Program-made: the position numbers and the translations under genes | Part shown: positions 1 to 9,291 of the stretch, one piece after another | How positions within the stretch are numbered: the stretch's first letter is position 1 | Layout of the letters: each line of letters starts with the position of its first letter | Notes under the pieces: generated by a model | Told to the model about the DNA's origin: nothing | What the model saw: the letters and a program-made list of their open reading frames with translations, nothing else | Database searches by the model: none | Source: Vibrio lentus | GTDB taxonomy: Bacteria; Pseudomonadota; Gammaproteobacteria; Enterobacterales; Vibrionaceae | Direction of reading: 5' to 3' | NCBI RefSeq assembly: GCF_002875945.1 | Contig: NZ_MCZK01000104.1 | Location: forward strand, 1-64,000 | DNA length: 64,000 nt

Positions 1-257
1 GTTGTCTCGTTCATTGCACCTTCAGCAGTTTGTGCAATAGAGATACCGTCGTTCGCGTTACGAACAGCAACATCAAGGCCGCGGCTCTGAACGTTCAAAC
101 GGTTAGAGATTTGTAGGCCCGCAGCGTCATCTTTCGCGCTGTTGATTTTAGAGCCAGAAGCTAGACGCTCCATTGATGTTTGTTGTGCGCTGTTTGCGTT
201 GTTTAGGTAACGTTGTGCTGTCATCGCTGAAACGTTGGTATTTACATTCACTGCCAT
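1..257 (-). CDS. Flagellin, N-terminal part (runs off left edge)
   Basis: Structural subunit of the polar flagellar filament, exported through the flagellar type III system. The visible 85 residues begin [18 protein letters not shown] and carry the conserved D0/D1 helix with [22 protein letters not shown] and [21 protein letters not shown], typical of flagellin N-termini. The rest lies beyond base 1. It follows a second flagellin gene on the same strand, as in Vibrio flaED(B) / flaFB(A) clusters next to a DyP peroxidase gene, so by synteny it would be the second gene of that cluster. It has its own sigma-28 promoter about 80 bases upstream. Paralogue naming cannot be settled from the fragment. 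Confidence 0.95.
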   Translation of the reverse strand, partial: MAVNVNTNVSAMTAQRYLNNANSAQQTSMERLASGSKINSAKDDAAGLQISNRLNVQSRGLDVAVRNANDGISIAQTAEGAMNET

Positions 258-554
258 GGTGACTTCTCCAATTGATTTTCCGGTATAGCGGTTTCCGACG
301 TCTCGGAAAACCAAGTAGTTATCTCTAAGTTACTATTAATAACGGCGTGAATACTGAAACCTTTAGGAAAAAAACAATAAAATTAAAGAAATAGCGAGAA
401 AGGGGAAGAAAGCGTGACTAGCAGTAAAATTATCAAAAAAAGATGAGAAAAACGCTAAAGTTGTCGAGATGTCAGTCGAGCGAAAAGTTGTATTTTTATT
501 AACCAAAGGGCTTTAGTTAAGCTGAATTACCTTTATAAGATTCGAGGCGATTTA
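258..554. other. Intergenic region between two flagellin genes
   Basis: About 300 bases lie between the two flagellin genes. The region holds the sigma-28 promoter of the downstream flagellin (339-365, minus) and its leader. An inverted repeat TTAACCAAAG/CTTTAGTTAA spans 499-520. It has no U-tract on either strand, so I do not call it a terminator. I see no other gene here. Confidence 0.6.
339..365 (-). promoter_or_regulatory. Sigma-28 (FliA) promoter of the downstream flagellin gene
   Basis: Read on the minus strand, a TAAAGGTT -35 element (358-365) and a GCCGTTAT -10 element (339-346) are separated by exactly 11 bases. The E. coli/Salmonella FliA consensus is TAAAGTTT-N11-GCCGATAA. The start codon is about 80 bases downstream. 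This matches the known late-class control of Vibrio flagellins by sigma-28. Confidence 0.85.
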
Positions 555-1688
555 TTAACCCAGTAAGGTTAAAGCAAGATTCGGCGCTTGTTTGGCTTGA
601 GCCAATATTGTGGTGCTCACTTGTTGCAGTATTTGCTGCTTGAGCATTTGAGTGGTTTCTTTGGCGTAGTCGGTATCTTTGATTCGACTGTTGGATGTAG
701 CCAAGTTCTCATGAACGTTTTTGAGATTGTTTATGGCATGATCAAAGCGGTTTTGCATCGCGCCGAGTTCAGAGCGGTGACTATCTACATACTTCATCGC
801 TGTATCCAAAATAGAGACAGCACGCTGCGCGCCACCCACATCGGTCACATTGATGTCATCGACTGATTCGTAATAACCCGCCGACATCGAAAGCTCACTG
901 GCTAACGAACCTGAGAAAGAGATCGTGCCTGCCGTGTCTTCGCCTGACATATAGATCTGAAGCTGCCCTTCATCATTAACTGAAGCCGAGACCAGATCTG
1001 TTTGACCATTAATGTAAGTCGCCAACTCTTCGATATCATCGCCCGCTTTCGCGTTGATGGTGATCTCTTGTGGCTGACCAAAACGGTCGGTAAACGACAT
1101 CGTCATATCATTCTGGTTGGATTTGACTTCCCACGAGTCACTAACCATGCCATTGGCGACATAGCTAAAGCCACCCATATTGATGTCATCGGTGCGCATG
1201 TTTTTCAAACCTATCTGCACCGCTTCACCAGAACTGCCACCGATTTGAAATGACGAACTACCAAAACTACCGTTAAGGAGTTTTTTACCACCAAACGAGG
1301 TGGTTTCAGCAATTCGATTCAACTCATCATTTAGAGCAGTCACTTCTTCTTGAATCGCCGTCCTTTCCGACTGGCTATTCGAACCATTACTCGCTTGCAG
1401 TGACAAATCTCGCATGCGTTGCATAATATTGGTGGTTTCGTTCATCGCCCCTTCTGCAGTCTGCATAATGGAGATTCCATCGTTAGCGTTTCGAACCGCG
1501 ACATCAATGCCGCTCATCTGCGCTTCTAATCGATTCGAAATTTGTAAGCCAGCCGCATCGTCTTTTGCACTATTAATACGACTCCCTGAAGCTAAGCGCT
1601 CCAAAGATTGGTTCAGCATGTTGTTGGCATTCGACAGATTTCTCTGAGCCACCAGCGCTGAGACATTTGTATTAACAGTTATAGCCAT
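555..1688 (-). CDS. Flagellin (polar filament subunit)
   Basis: Complete 377-residue flagellin. The N-terminal D0/D1 region (about residues 1-140, [18 protein letters not shown]) and the C-terminal D1/D0 helix (about 290-377, ending [11 protein letters not shown]) are both present. They flank a variable central region (about 170-285). There is no signal peptide, as expected for export through the flagellum. It starts at ATG with GAAGG upstream. Its position beside a DyP peroxidase gene corresponds to V. cholerae flaE / V. parahaemolyticus flaF; that assignment rests on synteny remembered from other vibrios, so no symbol is given. It has its own sigma-28 promoter. The N-terminus is highly similar to the next flagellin, which points to gene duplication. 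Confidence 0.96.
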   Translation of the reverse strand: MAITVNTNVSALVAQRNLSNANNMLNQSLERLASGSRINSAKDDAAGLQISNRLEAQMSGIDVAVRNANDGISIMQTAEGAMNETTNIMQRMRDLSLQASNGSNSQSERTAIQEEVTALNDELNRIAETTSFGGKKLLNGSFGSSSFQIGGSSGEAVQIGLKNMRTDDINMGGFSYVANGMVSDSWEVKSNQNDMTMSFTDRFGQPQEITINAKAGDDIEELATYINGQTDLVSASVNDEGQLQIYMSGEDTAGTISFSGSLASELSMSAGYYESVDDINVTDVGGAQRAVSILDTAMKYVDSHRSELGAMQNRFDHAINNLKNVHENLATSNSRIKDTDYAKETTQMLKQQILQQVSTTILAQAKQAPNLALTLLG

Positions 1689-1733
1689 AGACCTTCACTT
1701 ACAAAAAGATGAATAAAACTCACGATTGCTCTT

Positions 1734-1760
1734 ATATCGACCAATCTATCTAAAGCTTTA
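1734..1760 (-). promoter_or_regulatory. Sigma-28 (FliA) promoter of the 377-residue flagellin gene
   Basis: On the minus strand a TAAAGCTT -35 (1753-1760) and GTCGATAT -10 (1734-1741) are spaced by 11 bases. This is the same 8-11-8 arrangement as the promoter of the next flagellin. The -35 element sits directly beside the U-tract of the upstream gene's terminator. Confidence 0.8.
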
Positions 1761-1762
1761 AT

Positions 1763-1784
1763 AAAAAAGGAGCCCTGAGGCTCC
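1763..1784 (-). terminator. Rho-independent terminator of the DyP peroxidase gene
   Basis: Read on the minus strand, stem GGAGCC/GGCTCC with a four-base loop is followed by six U residues. It lies 27 bases after the DyP stop codon and immediately before the flagellin promoter. Confidence 0.85.
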
Positions 1785-1810
1785 CTTTGTTTATTCTATT
1801 TTGAGACGAT

Positions 1811-2734
1811 TTACTTAACCGTTAATGCACTCAACATGTCAGTTGAAGGAGCAAAGTAGTAAGCGCCTGTCACCGCTTTAGTAAAACGCAGCAGTTGGTC
1901 TGTTTTACCATCTGTTACGCCGTACATGCTCTCTAGCATCGCATCAAAGTTATGACGAACATTACAGTAAGCAATGAACAATAGGCCATGGTCGCCCGTT
2001 GCTGTGCCATACGGTAGGCTGTGACGAACAATTTTAAGGCCCTTGCCTTCTTCTTTGATATCTACACGACCAACGTGAGACGCCGCAGGAACATCATCTA
2101 GCTCAATTGAATCGGGCTTAGTACGACCAACGACTTTCTCTTGTGCCGATACATTCAATCGGTTCCAAGCAGGTAGGTTATGCACAAAACGTTGCACCAT
2201 CACATAACTACCGCCAGCAAATTCACCTTCAGGTACAATCGCCACTTCAGCGCGCTGTGCGTCTTTCGGGTTTTCGGTGCCATCAACGAAATCGGTCATG
2301 TCACGTGAATCTAGGAAGCGGTAACCGTAGGTTTCATCCACTACTTCAACGTCCGCAGCTACTTCAGATAGCAATTTACGCAGGATGAAGAAGTGCAGAT
2401 CGTGTCGATTTGAATGACAATGAATCAAAACATCAGACGATGTGCTCGGTGCAGTGACATCACCTTCACCAAGCGCAGGGAAATCAATGAGGTCAGACGG
2501 AGCAGCTTGCTCGAACTTATTCCAAAAAGCCTTTGAGAACGCAACTGACGCCGTTAAGTTCGCATCTGGTTGAGTTTGGTTGAGCTCTTCGATTAGCGAA
2601 GGAATCTTTTGAATTTCTGCTAGTACATTAGCAGTGTTAGCATTCACTTTTAATTGAACGTAAAGAGCAAAAGGCCCAGCTTCTGGCAAGATAGCACTTT
2701 GAACGTTAGGCTGCTCATTTGAGACATTAAGCAT
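1811..2734 (-). CDS. DyP-type heme peroxidase
   Basis: 307-residue dye-decolourising peroxidase of the YfeX-like bacterial class. It uses H2O2 to oxidise dyes, phenolics or porphyrin-related substrates with a b-type heme. The family signature is visible: FVDGTENP with the catalytic Asp near residue 151, a candidate proximal heme His in KIVRHSLPYG (about 238) and a distal Arg in YCNVRHNFD (about 260). There is no signal peptide, so it is probably cytoplasmic. The start ATG has AAGGAAT upstream. It is monocistronic with its own terminator. The physiological substrate cannot be read from sequence. Confidence 0.93.
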   Translation of the reverse strand: MLNVSNEQPNVQSAILPEAGPFALYVQLKVNANTANVLAEIQKIPSLIEELNQTQPDANLTASVAFSKAFWNKFEQAAPSDLIDFPALGEGDVTAPSTSSDVLIHCHSNRHDLHFFILRKLLSEVAADVEVVDETYGYRFLDSRDMTDFVDGTENPKDAQRAEVAIVPEGEFAGGSYVMVQRFVHNLPAWNRLNVSAQEKVVGRTKPDSIELDDVPAASHVGRVDIKEEGKGLKIVRHSLPYGTATGDHGLLFIAYCNVRHNFDAMLESMYGVTDGKTDQLLRFTKAVTGAYYFAPSTDMLSALTVK

Positions 2735-2799
2735 AGATTATTCCTTCCAGTTTTAGCTTCTAAGTATAATTGTGAATGGGACAAATGTTTTGATGAGAA

Positions 2800-3261
2800 T
2801 CAGTCTTCGTGCTCAACCACTTTAAAGCAATCCCTCGCGGCATGACTATTGGTTAGAAAAAGCGCTAACCACAGGAGCAACAACAAGGTGATGCCATTTG
2901 ACCAACGGAACCATCCGTTATCCAAATAGATTAAATAAAGTGTATGAGAGCCTTGTGCCAAGATAGCCATCATGGTGACCCAACGGCCCCATGACACGAC
3001 TTTATTGAGACGCTTTCTCTCTGGTGTTCTGAGTCCAAACAACCACATCAGTAGCAAGCTAGGGACACTCAAAGCAATTCCGACATAAAACATCTGGTGG
3101 TCTGGATAGATGATCTCGAGGATATCCGTTCCTGACTCTCGGCTTGCGCCCGCAACAATGAAAACGACCAAGGCTTTCGCAAGAAACAGCCAACCTAACC
3201 ATAATAAGATTGGGGCTTTCAAAAAGCCGTGTTTGTCGTATTGTTCTATGGAGTACCGCAC
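2800..3261 (-). CDS. DUF2919 inner-membrane protein (YfeZ-like)
   Basis: Small membrane protein with about four hydrophobic segments (near residues 16-36, 60-80, 90-110 and 120-140) and a charged C-terminus (HAARDCFKVVEHED). It resembles DUF2919/YfeZ proteins; function unknown. The start is uncertain. I chose the GTG at 3261 (VRYSIEQYDKHG) because family members usually begin there and a weak GTGAG lies upstream. An in-frame GTG at 3276 would add five residues. It shares a strand with the DyP gene but is separated by 65 bases. Confidence 0.75.
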   Translation of the reverse strand: MRYSIEQYDKHGFLKAPILLWLGWLFLAKALVVFIVAGASRESGTDILEIIYPDHQMFYVGIALSVPSLLLMWLFGLRTPERKRLNKVVSWGRWVTMMAILAQGSHTLYLIYLDNGWFRWSNGITLLLLLWLALFLTNSHAARDCFKVVEHED

Positions 3262-3370
3262 AAATCTCACTTTCACTTATTTTCAAACCAACACTTTAAC
3301 GCAAATCATTCATACTTAACTAGGTTTGCGTTATCTTATTAGTTAATCCGTTTTAATTATCGAACTCAGT

Positions 3371-3715
3371 ATGAAAAAGAAAACTAATACACCGTCTGTT
3401 GAATCTCAACAAGAAGCACTGAAGATAGCCAAAGCGACTCAAAAGCCAGCTCAAACCAAAGAACAAACGAAGTTGATTGCTCAGGGTATCGAGAAAGGCA
3501 TCGCACTTTACAAGAAACAGCAAAAAGAACGCGGTCGCCAAGCTGATAAAGCAAAAAAACGCGCACAGAAAGAGAAGCAGACTCAACAAGCGAATCTAGA
3601 CGAAGAGAACAATGTAGGCGCGAATGTTGAAACAACATCAAATCACGCCAGCAAATTACCGTGGTTACTATTGATCGCAAGCTGGGTAGGTTTCGCGATT
3701 TATTTGATGAAATAG
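3371..3715 (+). CDS. DUF2956 family protein
   Basis: 114-residue protein found in vibrios. The first 80 residues are very rich in Lys, Gln and Glu and probably form a charged helix or coiled coil (KEQTKLIAQGIEKGIALYK, KKQQKERGRQADKAKKRA). A single C-terminal membrane segment (LPWLLLIASWVGFAIYLM) follows, so it is likely a C-tail-anchored inner-membrane protein. Function is unknown. The downstream lipoprotein gene starts 12 bases later on the same strand, suggesting an operon. Confidence 0.8.
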   Translation: MKKKTNTPSVESQQEALKIAKATQKPAQTKEQTKLIAQGIEKGIALYKKQQKERGRQADKAKKRAQKEKQTQQANLDEENNVGANVETTSNHASKLPWLLLIASWVGFAIYLMK

Positions 3716-3727
3716 CAAGGTAAACGT

Positions 3728-4069
3728 ATGAAAAAGGAATTAGTCACTTTCGCTATGACTGGCATGTTATTAGGGTGCACGACACCGACGACAGTCCCGC
3801 ATAACGAAGCTGACCAAGTACAAATGGATTATCACGGACTGATTGATATCAACAAGTGCGAGTACAAAGGGGAAGTCACAGGCAGCGAAGGCCACTGGTA
3901 CAGCTACCTATTTTTCCCAAATGACACTCTGATTCAAGGCGCAATGAACGAATTAAAATCCAACGCCATTGAATTAGGAGCAGACACCATCATATTTACC
4001 CTTCCCCAAGACTTTAGTACTTCCGTCACTATGCTTGGTACAGCCTACCTGTGTAAGAGAGAAAATTAA
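3728..4069 (+). CDS. DUF4156 family lipoprotein
   Basis: 113-residue predicted lipoprotein. The signal peptide ends in the lipobox LLGC (Cys16), so the mature protein would be lipidated and kept in the cell envelope. The mature part shows GEVTGSEGHWYSYLFFPND and NAIELGADTI, features of DUF4156. Function is unknown. It lies 12 bases after the DUF2956 gene and is followed by a hairpin at 4119-4138. Confidence 0.82.
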   Translation: MKKELVTFAMTGMLLGCTTPTTVPHNEADQVQMDYHGLIDINKCEYKGEVTGSEGHWYSYLFFPNDTLIQGAMNELKSNAIELGADTIIFTLPQDFSTSVTMLGTAYLCKREN

Positions 4070-4118
4070 TCAGTAAATCGGCATCTCAATATGCTTTGAT
4101 TTTACTACGCCCAAAAGA

Positions 4119-4138
4119 AAGCCAGCTTTCGCTGGCTT
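4119..4138. terminator. Hairpin between convergent genes
   Basis: Stem AAGCCAGC/GCTGGCTT with a TTTC loop lies at the meeting point of the DUF4156 and wHTH genes. It overlaps the last codon of the minus-strand gene. The U-tract is poor, so termination strength is uncertain. Confidence 0.5.
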
Positions 4139-4424
4139 ATGCACTAAATCCAAGGCTTGTTGCTATATCGCCTTTACGTTCGATAACCCATTGACTATCA
4201 AATGGCCCCCAGTCGGATAACTGGTAATAACCATCATTATGACGCCGCCCATCTTGAACAAACATAAGTTCGATACCGATCCCCGGTAACGCCTTGAGTA
4301 CATCTTGAATAGTACGACGAGGCCAACCCGTTTTTTCGATGAGTTTAGGCACATTTGGCCTATCAAGGCTTTCCACTAACAATGCTAAATATAGCCGCCT
4401 TGCAAAAACAGGACTCAACTCCAT
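4137..4424 (-). CDS. Small winged-helix DNA-binding-type protein
   Basis: 95-residue protein. Residues about 10-55 (RRLYLALLVESLDRPNVPKL, then GWPRRTIQDVLKALPGIGI) look like a winged helix-turn-helix with recognition helix RRTIQDVLKAL. The rest contains a wing-like QDGRRHNDGYYQLSDWG. The start is ATG 4424 because AGGAGG lies five bases upstream; an in-frame GTG at 4428-4430 would overlap that ribosome site. It is probably a regulator, target unknown. A perfect palindrome CAACATGTTG at 4472-4481 upstream could be an operator (inference only). Confidence 0.75.
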   Translation of the reverse strand: MELSPVFARRLYLALLVESLDRPNVPKLIEKTGWPRRTIQDVLKALPGIGIELMFVQDGRRHNDGYYQLSDWGPFDSQWVIERKGDIATSLGFSA

Positions 4425-4629
4425 TGACACCTCCTATATATGTGCAACTCAATTATTTCTTTTTTCGCTGACAACATGTTGAGGCTGATCAATAAGTCTC
4501 CAATAGTGACATTTTCTTACTGTTTTTTTTCACTCTATGAAATATTCCTCACTCTATTTTGTCTGAATTGCAGCTTCCTGATAGGATTCAACTCATAACA
4601 ACGAAATAAAATCACCCAAAGGAAGAATA

Positions 4630-4977
4630 ATGACTATCACTATGTTTGGCATTCCGAACTGCGACACCATCAAAAAAGCAAAAAAATGGCTAGAAGCTGA
4701 AGGTATCGAGTTCGAATTTCACGATTATCGTAAACAAGGTATCACTGAAGAGTTAGTAACAAGCTTCTGTTCAGAGCTTGGTTGGGAGTTGGTGCTAAAC
4801 AAACGTGGTACGACTTATCGCCAACTGACTCAAGAACAAAAAGACACGCTAACGGAAGAAAAAGCCGTGGCTCTGCTTGTTGAACAACCAGCAATGATTA
4901 AGCGCCCAATCTTGAAAGTGGATGGCAAGCTTCACATCGGCTTCAAAGCTGATCAATATGCCGCTATTTTTGCTTAA
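4630..4977 (+). CDS. yffB: ArsC/Spx-family thioredoxin-fold protein YffB
   Basis: 115 residues with the ArsC-like fold. A single N-terminal Cys occurs in MFGIPNCDTIKKAKKW (Cys11), and KRPILKVDGK matches the C-terminal family motif. E. coli YffB, adjacent to dapE there too, is the closest recognised relative and is proposed to be a glutathione-dependent thiol reductase. Only one redox Cys is seen in the motif, so it may work with glutathione. It has an AAGGAAGAATA ribosome site. It lies 98 bases upstream of dapE on the same strand. Confidence 0.88.
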   Translation: MTITMFGIPNCDTIKKAKKWLEAEGIEFEFHDYRKQGITEELVTSFCSELGWELVLNKRGTTYRQLTQEQKDTLTEEKAVALLVEQPAMIKRPILKVDGKLHIGFKADQYAAIFA

Positions 4978-5075
4978 GTAGCCGCATAAAATTAAACAAA
5001 AAAAGCGTTGAACCTCCCCTATTCAGCGCTCAACAATTAATGACTAGACGTTTTATTTAAACAAGGAATTCAAGG

Positions 5076-6212
5076 ATGACAGATAGCCCAACTTTGGCTC
5101 TGGCAAAAGACCTCATTAGCCGTCAATCGGTAACCCCTGAAGATGCAGGTTGCCAAGACCTGATGATTGAACGCTTAAAAGCATTAGGCTTTGAAATCGA
5201 AGTGATGGTATTTGAAGATACGATGAACTTCTGGGCTCGCCGTGGTACAGAAGCGCCTCTATTTGCCTTTGCTGGCCACACAGATGTTGTACCTGCAGGC
5301 CCAATTGAGCAGTGGAACACTAAACCATTCGAACCGACTATCGTAGATGGTTTCCTACACGGTCGCGGCGCGGCAGATATGAAAGGTTCTCTAGCTTCAA
5401 TGATCGTTGCAGTAGAACAGTTCATCGCTAAGCACCCTGATCACACAGGCTCAATCGGTTTCCTTATCACGTCAGATGAAGAAGGCCCTTTCATCAACGG
5501 TACAGTACGTGTTGTTGAAGCACTGATGGCTCGTGGTGAGAACATCGACATGTGTATTGTAGGTGAACCATCAAGTACTGAGTACGTCGGTGATGTCGTG
5601 AAGAACGGCCGTCGTGGTTCTATCACTGGCGATCTAACGATTAAAGGCACACAAGGTCATGTTGCCTACCCTCACCTAGCGAACAATCCTGTACACAGCT
5701 CTCTGCTTGCGATCAATGAACTGGCTACGACCGAGTGGGACAAAGGTAATGATTACTTCCCACCAACCAGCTTCCAGATCCCAAATGTAAGTGCGGGCAC
5801 TGGTGCGTCAAACGTAATTCCTGGTGAATTTAATGTTCAGTTTAACCTTCGCTTTAGCACAGAGTTAAACAACGACATCATCGTTGAGAGAATCACAAAT
5901 ACACTCGACAAGTACGATTTCGAATACGATTTGAAATGGACATTCAATGGCGACCCGTTCTTAACCGACGCAGGCTCACTGCTTGATGCTATTGTGGATG
6001 CCGTTGGCCACGTTAATGACGTAAAACCAGCACTACTGACCACTGGTGGTACATCTGACGGCCGCTTTATCGCACGCATGAAAGGGCAAGTGGTAGAACT
6101 AGGTCCGGTTAATGCAACCATTCACAAGGTTAACGAATGCGTGAAAGTGGCTGACTTAGAGAAGCTAACTGACATGTACGAAAGAACACTAGTGAACCTG
6201 TTCGCTAAATAG
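5076..6212 (+). CDS. dapE: Succinyl-diaminopimelate desuccinylase
   Basis: 378-residue M20 zinc hydrolase that removes succinate from N-succinyl-LL-DAP to give LL-DAP for lysine and peptidoglycan synthesis. Metal ligands and catalytic residues are visible: H68 and D70 in [12 protein letters not shown]101 in [11 protein letters not shown]135/E136 in TSDEEGP and a C-terminal His in ATIHKVNE. Length matches the family (about 375). It follows yffB as in E. coli. Another lysine-pathway gene, dapA, lies 2.2 kb away on the opposite strand. Confidence 0.98.
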   Translation: MTDSPTLALAKDLISRQSVTPEDAGCQDLMIERLKALGFEIEVMVFEDTMNFWARRGTEAPLFAFAGHTDVVPAGPIEQWNTKPFEPTIVDGFLHGRGAADMKGSLASMIVAVEQFIAKHPDHTGSIGFLITSDEEGPFINGTVRVVEALMARGENIDMCIVGEPSSTEYVGDVVKNGRRGSITGDLTIKGTQGHVAYPHLANNPVHSSLLAINELATTEWDKGNDYFPPTSFQIPNVSAGTGASNVIPGEFNVQFNLRFSTELNNDIIVERITNTLDKYDFEYDLKWTFNGDPFLTDAGSLLDAIVDAVGHVNDVKPALLTTGGTSDGRFIARMKGQVVELGPVNATIHKVNECVKVADLEKLTDMYERTLVNLFAK

Positions 6213-6258
6213 TTCTTTCATCAGCGATTCATCGCATCTAATTATTGAGAGACGCGTT

Positions 6259-6933
6259 ATGACACCAGAGCAGCTTACCGGACAATCAGATTCTCATCTG
6301 GAACCTAGCCTGATTGGCACCAAGACCTTCTTGGTCCACAGTGACGTCAAAGATGATCTGAACAACTTGATTGAAGCTGCTCAACTCGCTGGTTTTAAAA
6401 TGGAGATTGCCAGTGGCTTTCGCGACTATGAAAGGCAATCTCTGATTTGGAATCGTAAGTTTTCTGGTGAAGCACCGATATTAGACTCAGAAAGCCAGCC
6501 ACTGAATGCTTCAACACTCAGTGAACATCAAAAGTTGTCGGCGATCCTAAGATGGTCTGCGCTTCCCGGAGCGAGTCGTCACCATTGGGGTTGTGACTTT
6601 GATGTCTTTGCTCGTAATCACTTACCTGAAGGCGCGCAGTTACAACTGGAACCATGGGAATACCTTACTGGCCACCAGCAAGCGTTTTACCAATGGCTTG
6701 TTGCCAATGCATCTCAATATGGGTTCTTCTTTCCTTACAGCCAAGACCTCGGCGGTGTGGCGATAGAACCTTGGCATATTAGCCACCGTAAAGTTTCACA
6801 GTTGTGTTTATCACAGTTATCTCCCACTTTACTTGGCAAGCAACTCCAATCTAAGCCAATATTAGGGTATGAGATAATTATGGAGCAGCTAGACGAGATC
6901 TATGCGCGCTTCGTGGCGAATATCAGTCATTAG
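6259..6933 (+). CDS. M15-family D-Ala-D-Ala carboxypeptidase-like metallopeptidase
   Basis: 224-residue M15B/VanY-type zinc peptidase. The Zn motif SxHxxGxxxD is present at S106-D115 (SRHHWGCDFD) and the catalytic EPWH motif at E170-H173. SGFRDYERQSLIWNRKF is the usual upstream conserved block. Such enzymes trim peptidoglycan stem peptides, but I see no clear signal peptide, so location and exact substrate are uncertain. It lies 46 bases after dapE and 8 bases before the small DUF2897 gene, probably in one transcript. Confidence 0.85.
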   Translation: MTPEQLTGQSDSHLEPSLIGTKTFLVHSDVKDDLNNLIEAAQLAGFKMEIASGFRDYERQSLIWNRKFSGEAPILDSESQPLNASTLSEHQKLSAILRWSALPGASRHHWGCDFDVFARNHLPEGAQLQLEPWEYLTGHQQAFYQWLVANASQYGFFFPYSQDLGGVAIEPWHISHRKVSQLCLSQLSPTLLGKQLQSKPILGYEIIMEQLDEIYARFVANISH

Positions 6934-6941
6934 GAGCGCTT

Positions 6942-7151
6942 ATGTTGGAGTGGCTTACAAACCCTTGGGTTATCATCATCATCGTGGTTAGCGTTGTGGT
7001 GGGTAATATTGCTGCGCTCAAACAGACCGCCAATATGGATCTGACAGGTCGTAACAAAACAGAGAAAGACTTAGACAAGCTCAATCAATTGGATAGACAA
7101 AACCAAGAGAAAGCTCAAGAAGATAAATCCACAGAGAACAAAGACACTTAA
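6942..7151 (+). CDS. DUF2897 small membrane protein
   Basis: 69-residue single-pass protein. An N-terminal membrane segment (WVIIIIVVSVVVGNIAAL) is followed by a highly charged Lys/Asp/Glu/Gln tail. It matches the short DUF2897 family seen after dapE in vibrios. Function is unknown. A GGAG ribosome site precedes the ATG and the upstream peptidase gene ends eight bases earlier. Confidence 0.8.
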   Translation: MLEWLTNPWVIIIIVVSVVVGNIAALKQTANMDLTGRNKTEKDLDKLNQLDRQNQEKAQEDKSTENKDT

Positions 7152-7263
7152 CCTAGTGCCTTTGATGCGCTAGCCCCAACAAGCCGGGCGTGCTGTTATC
7201 CCTTGTTAGCAAATAAACAACACAAATAGACAACAGATAGATAAAACGCTGACAAACAGACAT

Positions 7264-7294
7264 AAAAAAAGAGGACACAGTGTGTCCTCTTTTT
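7264..7294. terminator. Bidirectional terminator between DUF2897 and bamC
   Basis: Palindrome GAGGACACAGTGTGTCCTC is flanked by A7 on the left and T5 on the right, so it can end transcripts from both sides. Confidence 0.9.
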
Positions 7295-7317
7295 ATTTGT
7301 CAAAATCAGCTCAGGGC

Positions 7318-8364
7318 TTATTCCGCTTTTGCTTCTTTCTTATCTTTGGTTTGATCAGCAACGTGTGCCAATACCGGAACCATTGACTTCAGTAGCTCTT
7401 CTTCTACTGGCTTACCTGATGCATCCGTTACGTTAATTGACGTACGGTTACCAAGATCACCAAACAAGAAGGTGTAAGTACCTGGCGCTAGATCAATAGG
7501 TTGTAGGCCAATTGTTTCCCAGAATTCATCATCAGGCGCTGCGTATTTCGCTTTCACGGTACCTTGAGACTGGTTACGCTCTTCAAGCTCGAAGCCCATT
7601 TGAGGTAGCAGTTCAGGCAAGCGTTGCCACAATACGTTGTAAGGCGTACGCGCGATAATCACAGGGAAACCACTGCGGTCAGCACCCATTGAAATTGGGA
7701 TGCGTTTCACTAACTCTTGCGCTTTCAGTGCAGCTTCAGCACGAAGGTTTTCATCGTACTTAGCCATCACAAGGTTCGTTAGGAACGCGTTGTAACGCTC
7801 TTTATTGGTTGCCGATACAGGTTTCTCTTCAGAACCTTCACGCCAATCAATCAAGTTAATCTTGAAGCCATGACGATTGTTCGCTTGGAAACGAGAAATA
7901 GAATAGCGGCTGCCAATTTCTACTTCTTCGTCTTCAGAAACCCAAGTTACCCAATCGGTCTCAATGTCGTTCTCTGATTGCTCACGAATGCCAATGCCAC
8001 GCTGAGCTAGCATGTCTACCGCCGTTTGCCACACTCGGTCTGCTTCTTCAGCACGAAGAAGCCATAGTGTCACTTCACCGTTTTGACGCTCAGCACGAGC
8101 ACCTGGGATCAGTTCAAGAACCTGTTGAGGCGGACGAATATCCACTTGACGACCTGTACCACCACTGAATTCACCGCTTGGGATATCAAAATTTGGGTAG
8201 AACTGAGGTTGAGCATCTTCAGGCAATTGCCATTGTGAAAACTCAGGTGTTTCTAAGTATTCGAAATCATCTTTGGCTTGACGACGTTGAGTCGGGCTAC
8301 CAGAACATGCTGTAAGAACGAAAACAGCCAGTGACCCAATCACTAGCTGGTGAGAATACTTCAT
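7318..8364 (-). CDS. bamC: Outer membrane assembly lipoprotein BamC
   Basis: 348-residue lipoprotein of the BAM beta-barrel assembly complex (formerly NlpB). The signal peptide ends in VLTAC with lipidated Cys20. The N-terminal stretch is low in structure, followed by two helix-grip domains (about 110-225 and 230-335). The ATG has TTTAGGAG upstream. It lies 48 bases after dapA on the same strand, the dapA-bamC pair known from E. coli. A hairpin just upstream of its ribosome site may modulate it. Its partner bamA lies at 45-47 kb. Confidence 0.95.
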   Translation of the reverse strand: MKYSHQLVIGSLAVFVLTACSGSPTQRRQAKDDFEYLETPEFSQWQLPEDAQPQFYPNFDIPSGEFSGGTGRQVDIRPPQQVLELIPGARAERQNGEVTLWLLRAEEADRVWQTAVDMLAQRGIGIREQSENDIETDWVTWVSEDEEVEIGSRYSISRFQANNRHGFKINLIDWREGSEEKPVSATNKERYNAFLTNLVMAKYDENLRAEAALKAQELVKRIPISMGADRSGFPVIIARTPYNVLWQRLPELLPQMGFELEERNQSQGTVKAKYAAPDDEFWETIGLQPIDLAPGTYTFLFGDLGNRTSINVTDASGKPVEEELLKSMVPVLAHVADQTKDKKEAKAE

Positions 8365-8376
8365 TTATACTCCTAA

Positions 8377-8399
8377 ATGCCGAAGGTTCGCTTCGGCAT
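8377..8399 (-). other. Hairpin in the dapA-bamC spacer
   Basis: Stem ATGCCGAAG/CTTCGGCAT with a five-base loop ends two bases before the bamC ribosome site. There is no U-run, so it is more likely a processing or attenuation structure than a terminator. Confidence 0.5.
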
Positions 8400-8412
8400 C
8401 ATTTCATACGTT

Positions 8413-9291
8413 TTAGTAAATGCACGCTTCAGTCATTGCTTGAGCAACAACAGGTTGAGCTGGCTTTGACAATTCAGTCAGCGGTAGACGTAAGCCACCT
8501 TCAGCAATCAGACCCAATTTGTGAACCGCCCATTTTACGGGAATAGGGTTAGATTCAACGAACAAGTTTTTGTGAAGAGGCATCAAACGCTCATTGATCG
8601 CTTCTGCTTCTTCAAACTTACCTTCTTTCGCTAGTTTGAACATGGTTGCCATATCAGCAGCTGCAACATTATTGGTTACAGAGATAACACCATCACCACC
8701 ACGCTTAACAAATTCTAGACCTGTTAAGTCATCACCACTTAGTAAGATAAAGTCTTCGCCACAAAGTTCACGGTGAATTGCAATTCTGTCGAGATCACCC
8801 GTCGCATCTTTAAGTGCAACGATGTTTTCGATCTCAGCAAGGCGAGCAACCGTTTCTGGTAACAAGTCAACGGCAGTACGACCCGGAACATTGTATAGGA
8901 TTTGTGGAACGTCACTAACTTCAGCAATCGCTTTGTAGTGTTGGTACAAACCTTCTTGAGTCGGTTTGTTGTAATAAGGCGTTACGCTCAGGCAACCAGC
9001 AATACCAGAACCGTTCAACAAACGGCTGAATAACACTGACTCGTGAGTGGCATTAGCGCCTGTACCTGCAATAACAGGGATACGACCATCGGCAAATTCA
9101 ACGATCTTATTGACGACTTTGACATGCTCTTCAATAGTGAGCGTAGAAGACTCACCTGTTGTGCCAACCGCAACCAGACCATCACTACCTGCAGCAACAT
9201 GGTACTCAACCAACTTTTTAAGGCTGTCGAAATCCACTTCACCATCTGTATTAAATGGCGTAACTAGCGCAACGATACTTCCTGAAAACAT
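8413..9291 (-). CDS. dapA: 4-hydroxy-tetrahydrodipicolinate synthase
   Basis: 292-residue class I aldolase that condenses pyruvate with aspartate semialdehyde, the first committed step of the lysine/DAP pathway. The Schiff-base lysine K161 (VALKDATGD), Y133 (ILYNVPGR) and the T44-T45 pair (AVGTTGE) fall at the same numbers as in E. coli. I start at ATG 9291 ([13 protein letters not shown]) because AAGGGAG lies upstream and the family begins there. An in-frame ATG at 9348 would add 19 atypical residues. Confidence 0.98.
   Translation of the reverse strand: MFSGSIVALVTPFNTDGEVDFDSLKKLVEYHVAAGSDGLVAVGTTGESSTLTIEEHVKVVNKIVEFADGRIPVIAGTGANATHESVLFSRLLNGSGIAGCLSVTPYYNKPTQEGLYQHYKAIAEVSDVPQILYNVPGRTAVDLLPETVARLAEIENIVALKDATGDLDRIAIHRELCGEDFILLSGDDLTGLEFVKRGGDGVISVTNNVAAADMATMFKLAKEGKFEEAEAINERLMPLHKNLFVESNPIPVKWAVHKLGLIAEGGLRLPLTELSKPAQPVVAQAMTEACIY

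Noticed and set aside
499..520. Inverted repeat after the flagellin gene as a terminator
   Set aside because: It has a two-base loop and an A-rich rather than U-rich tail on the transcribed strand.
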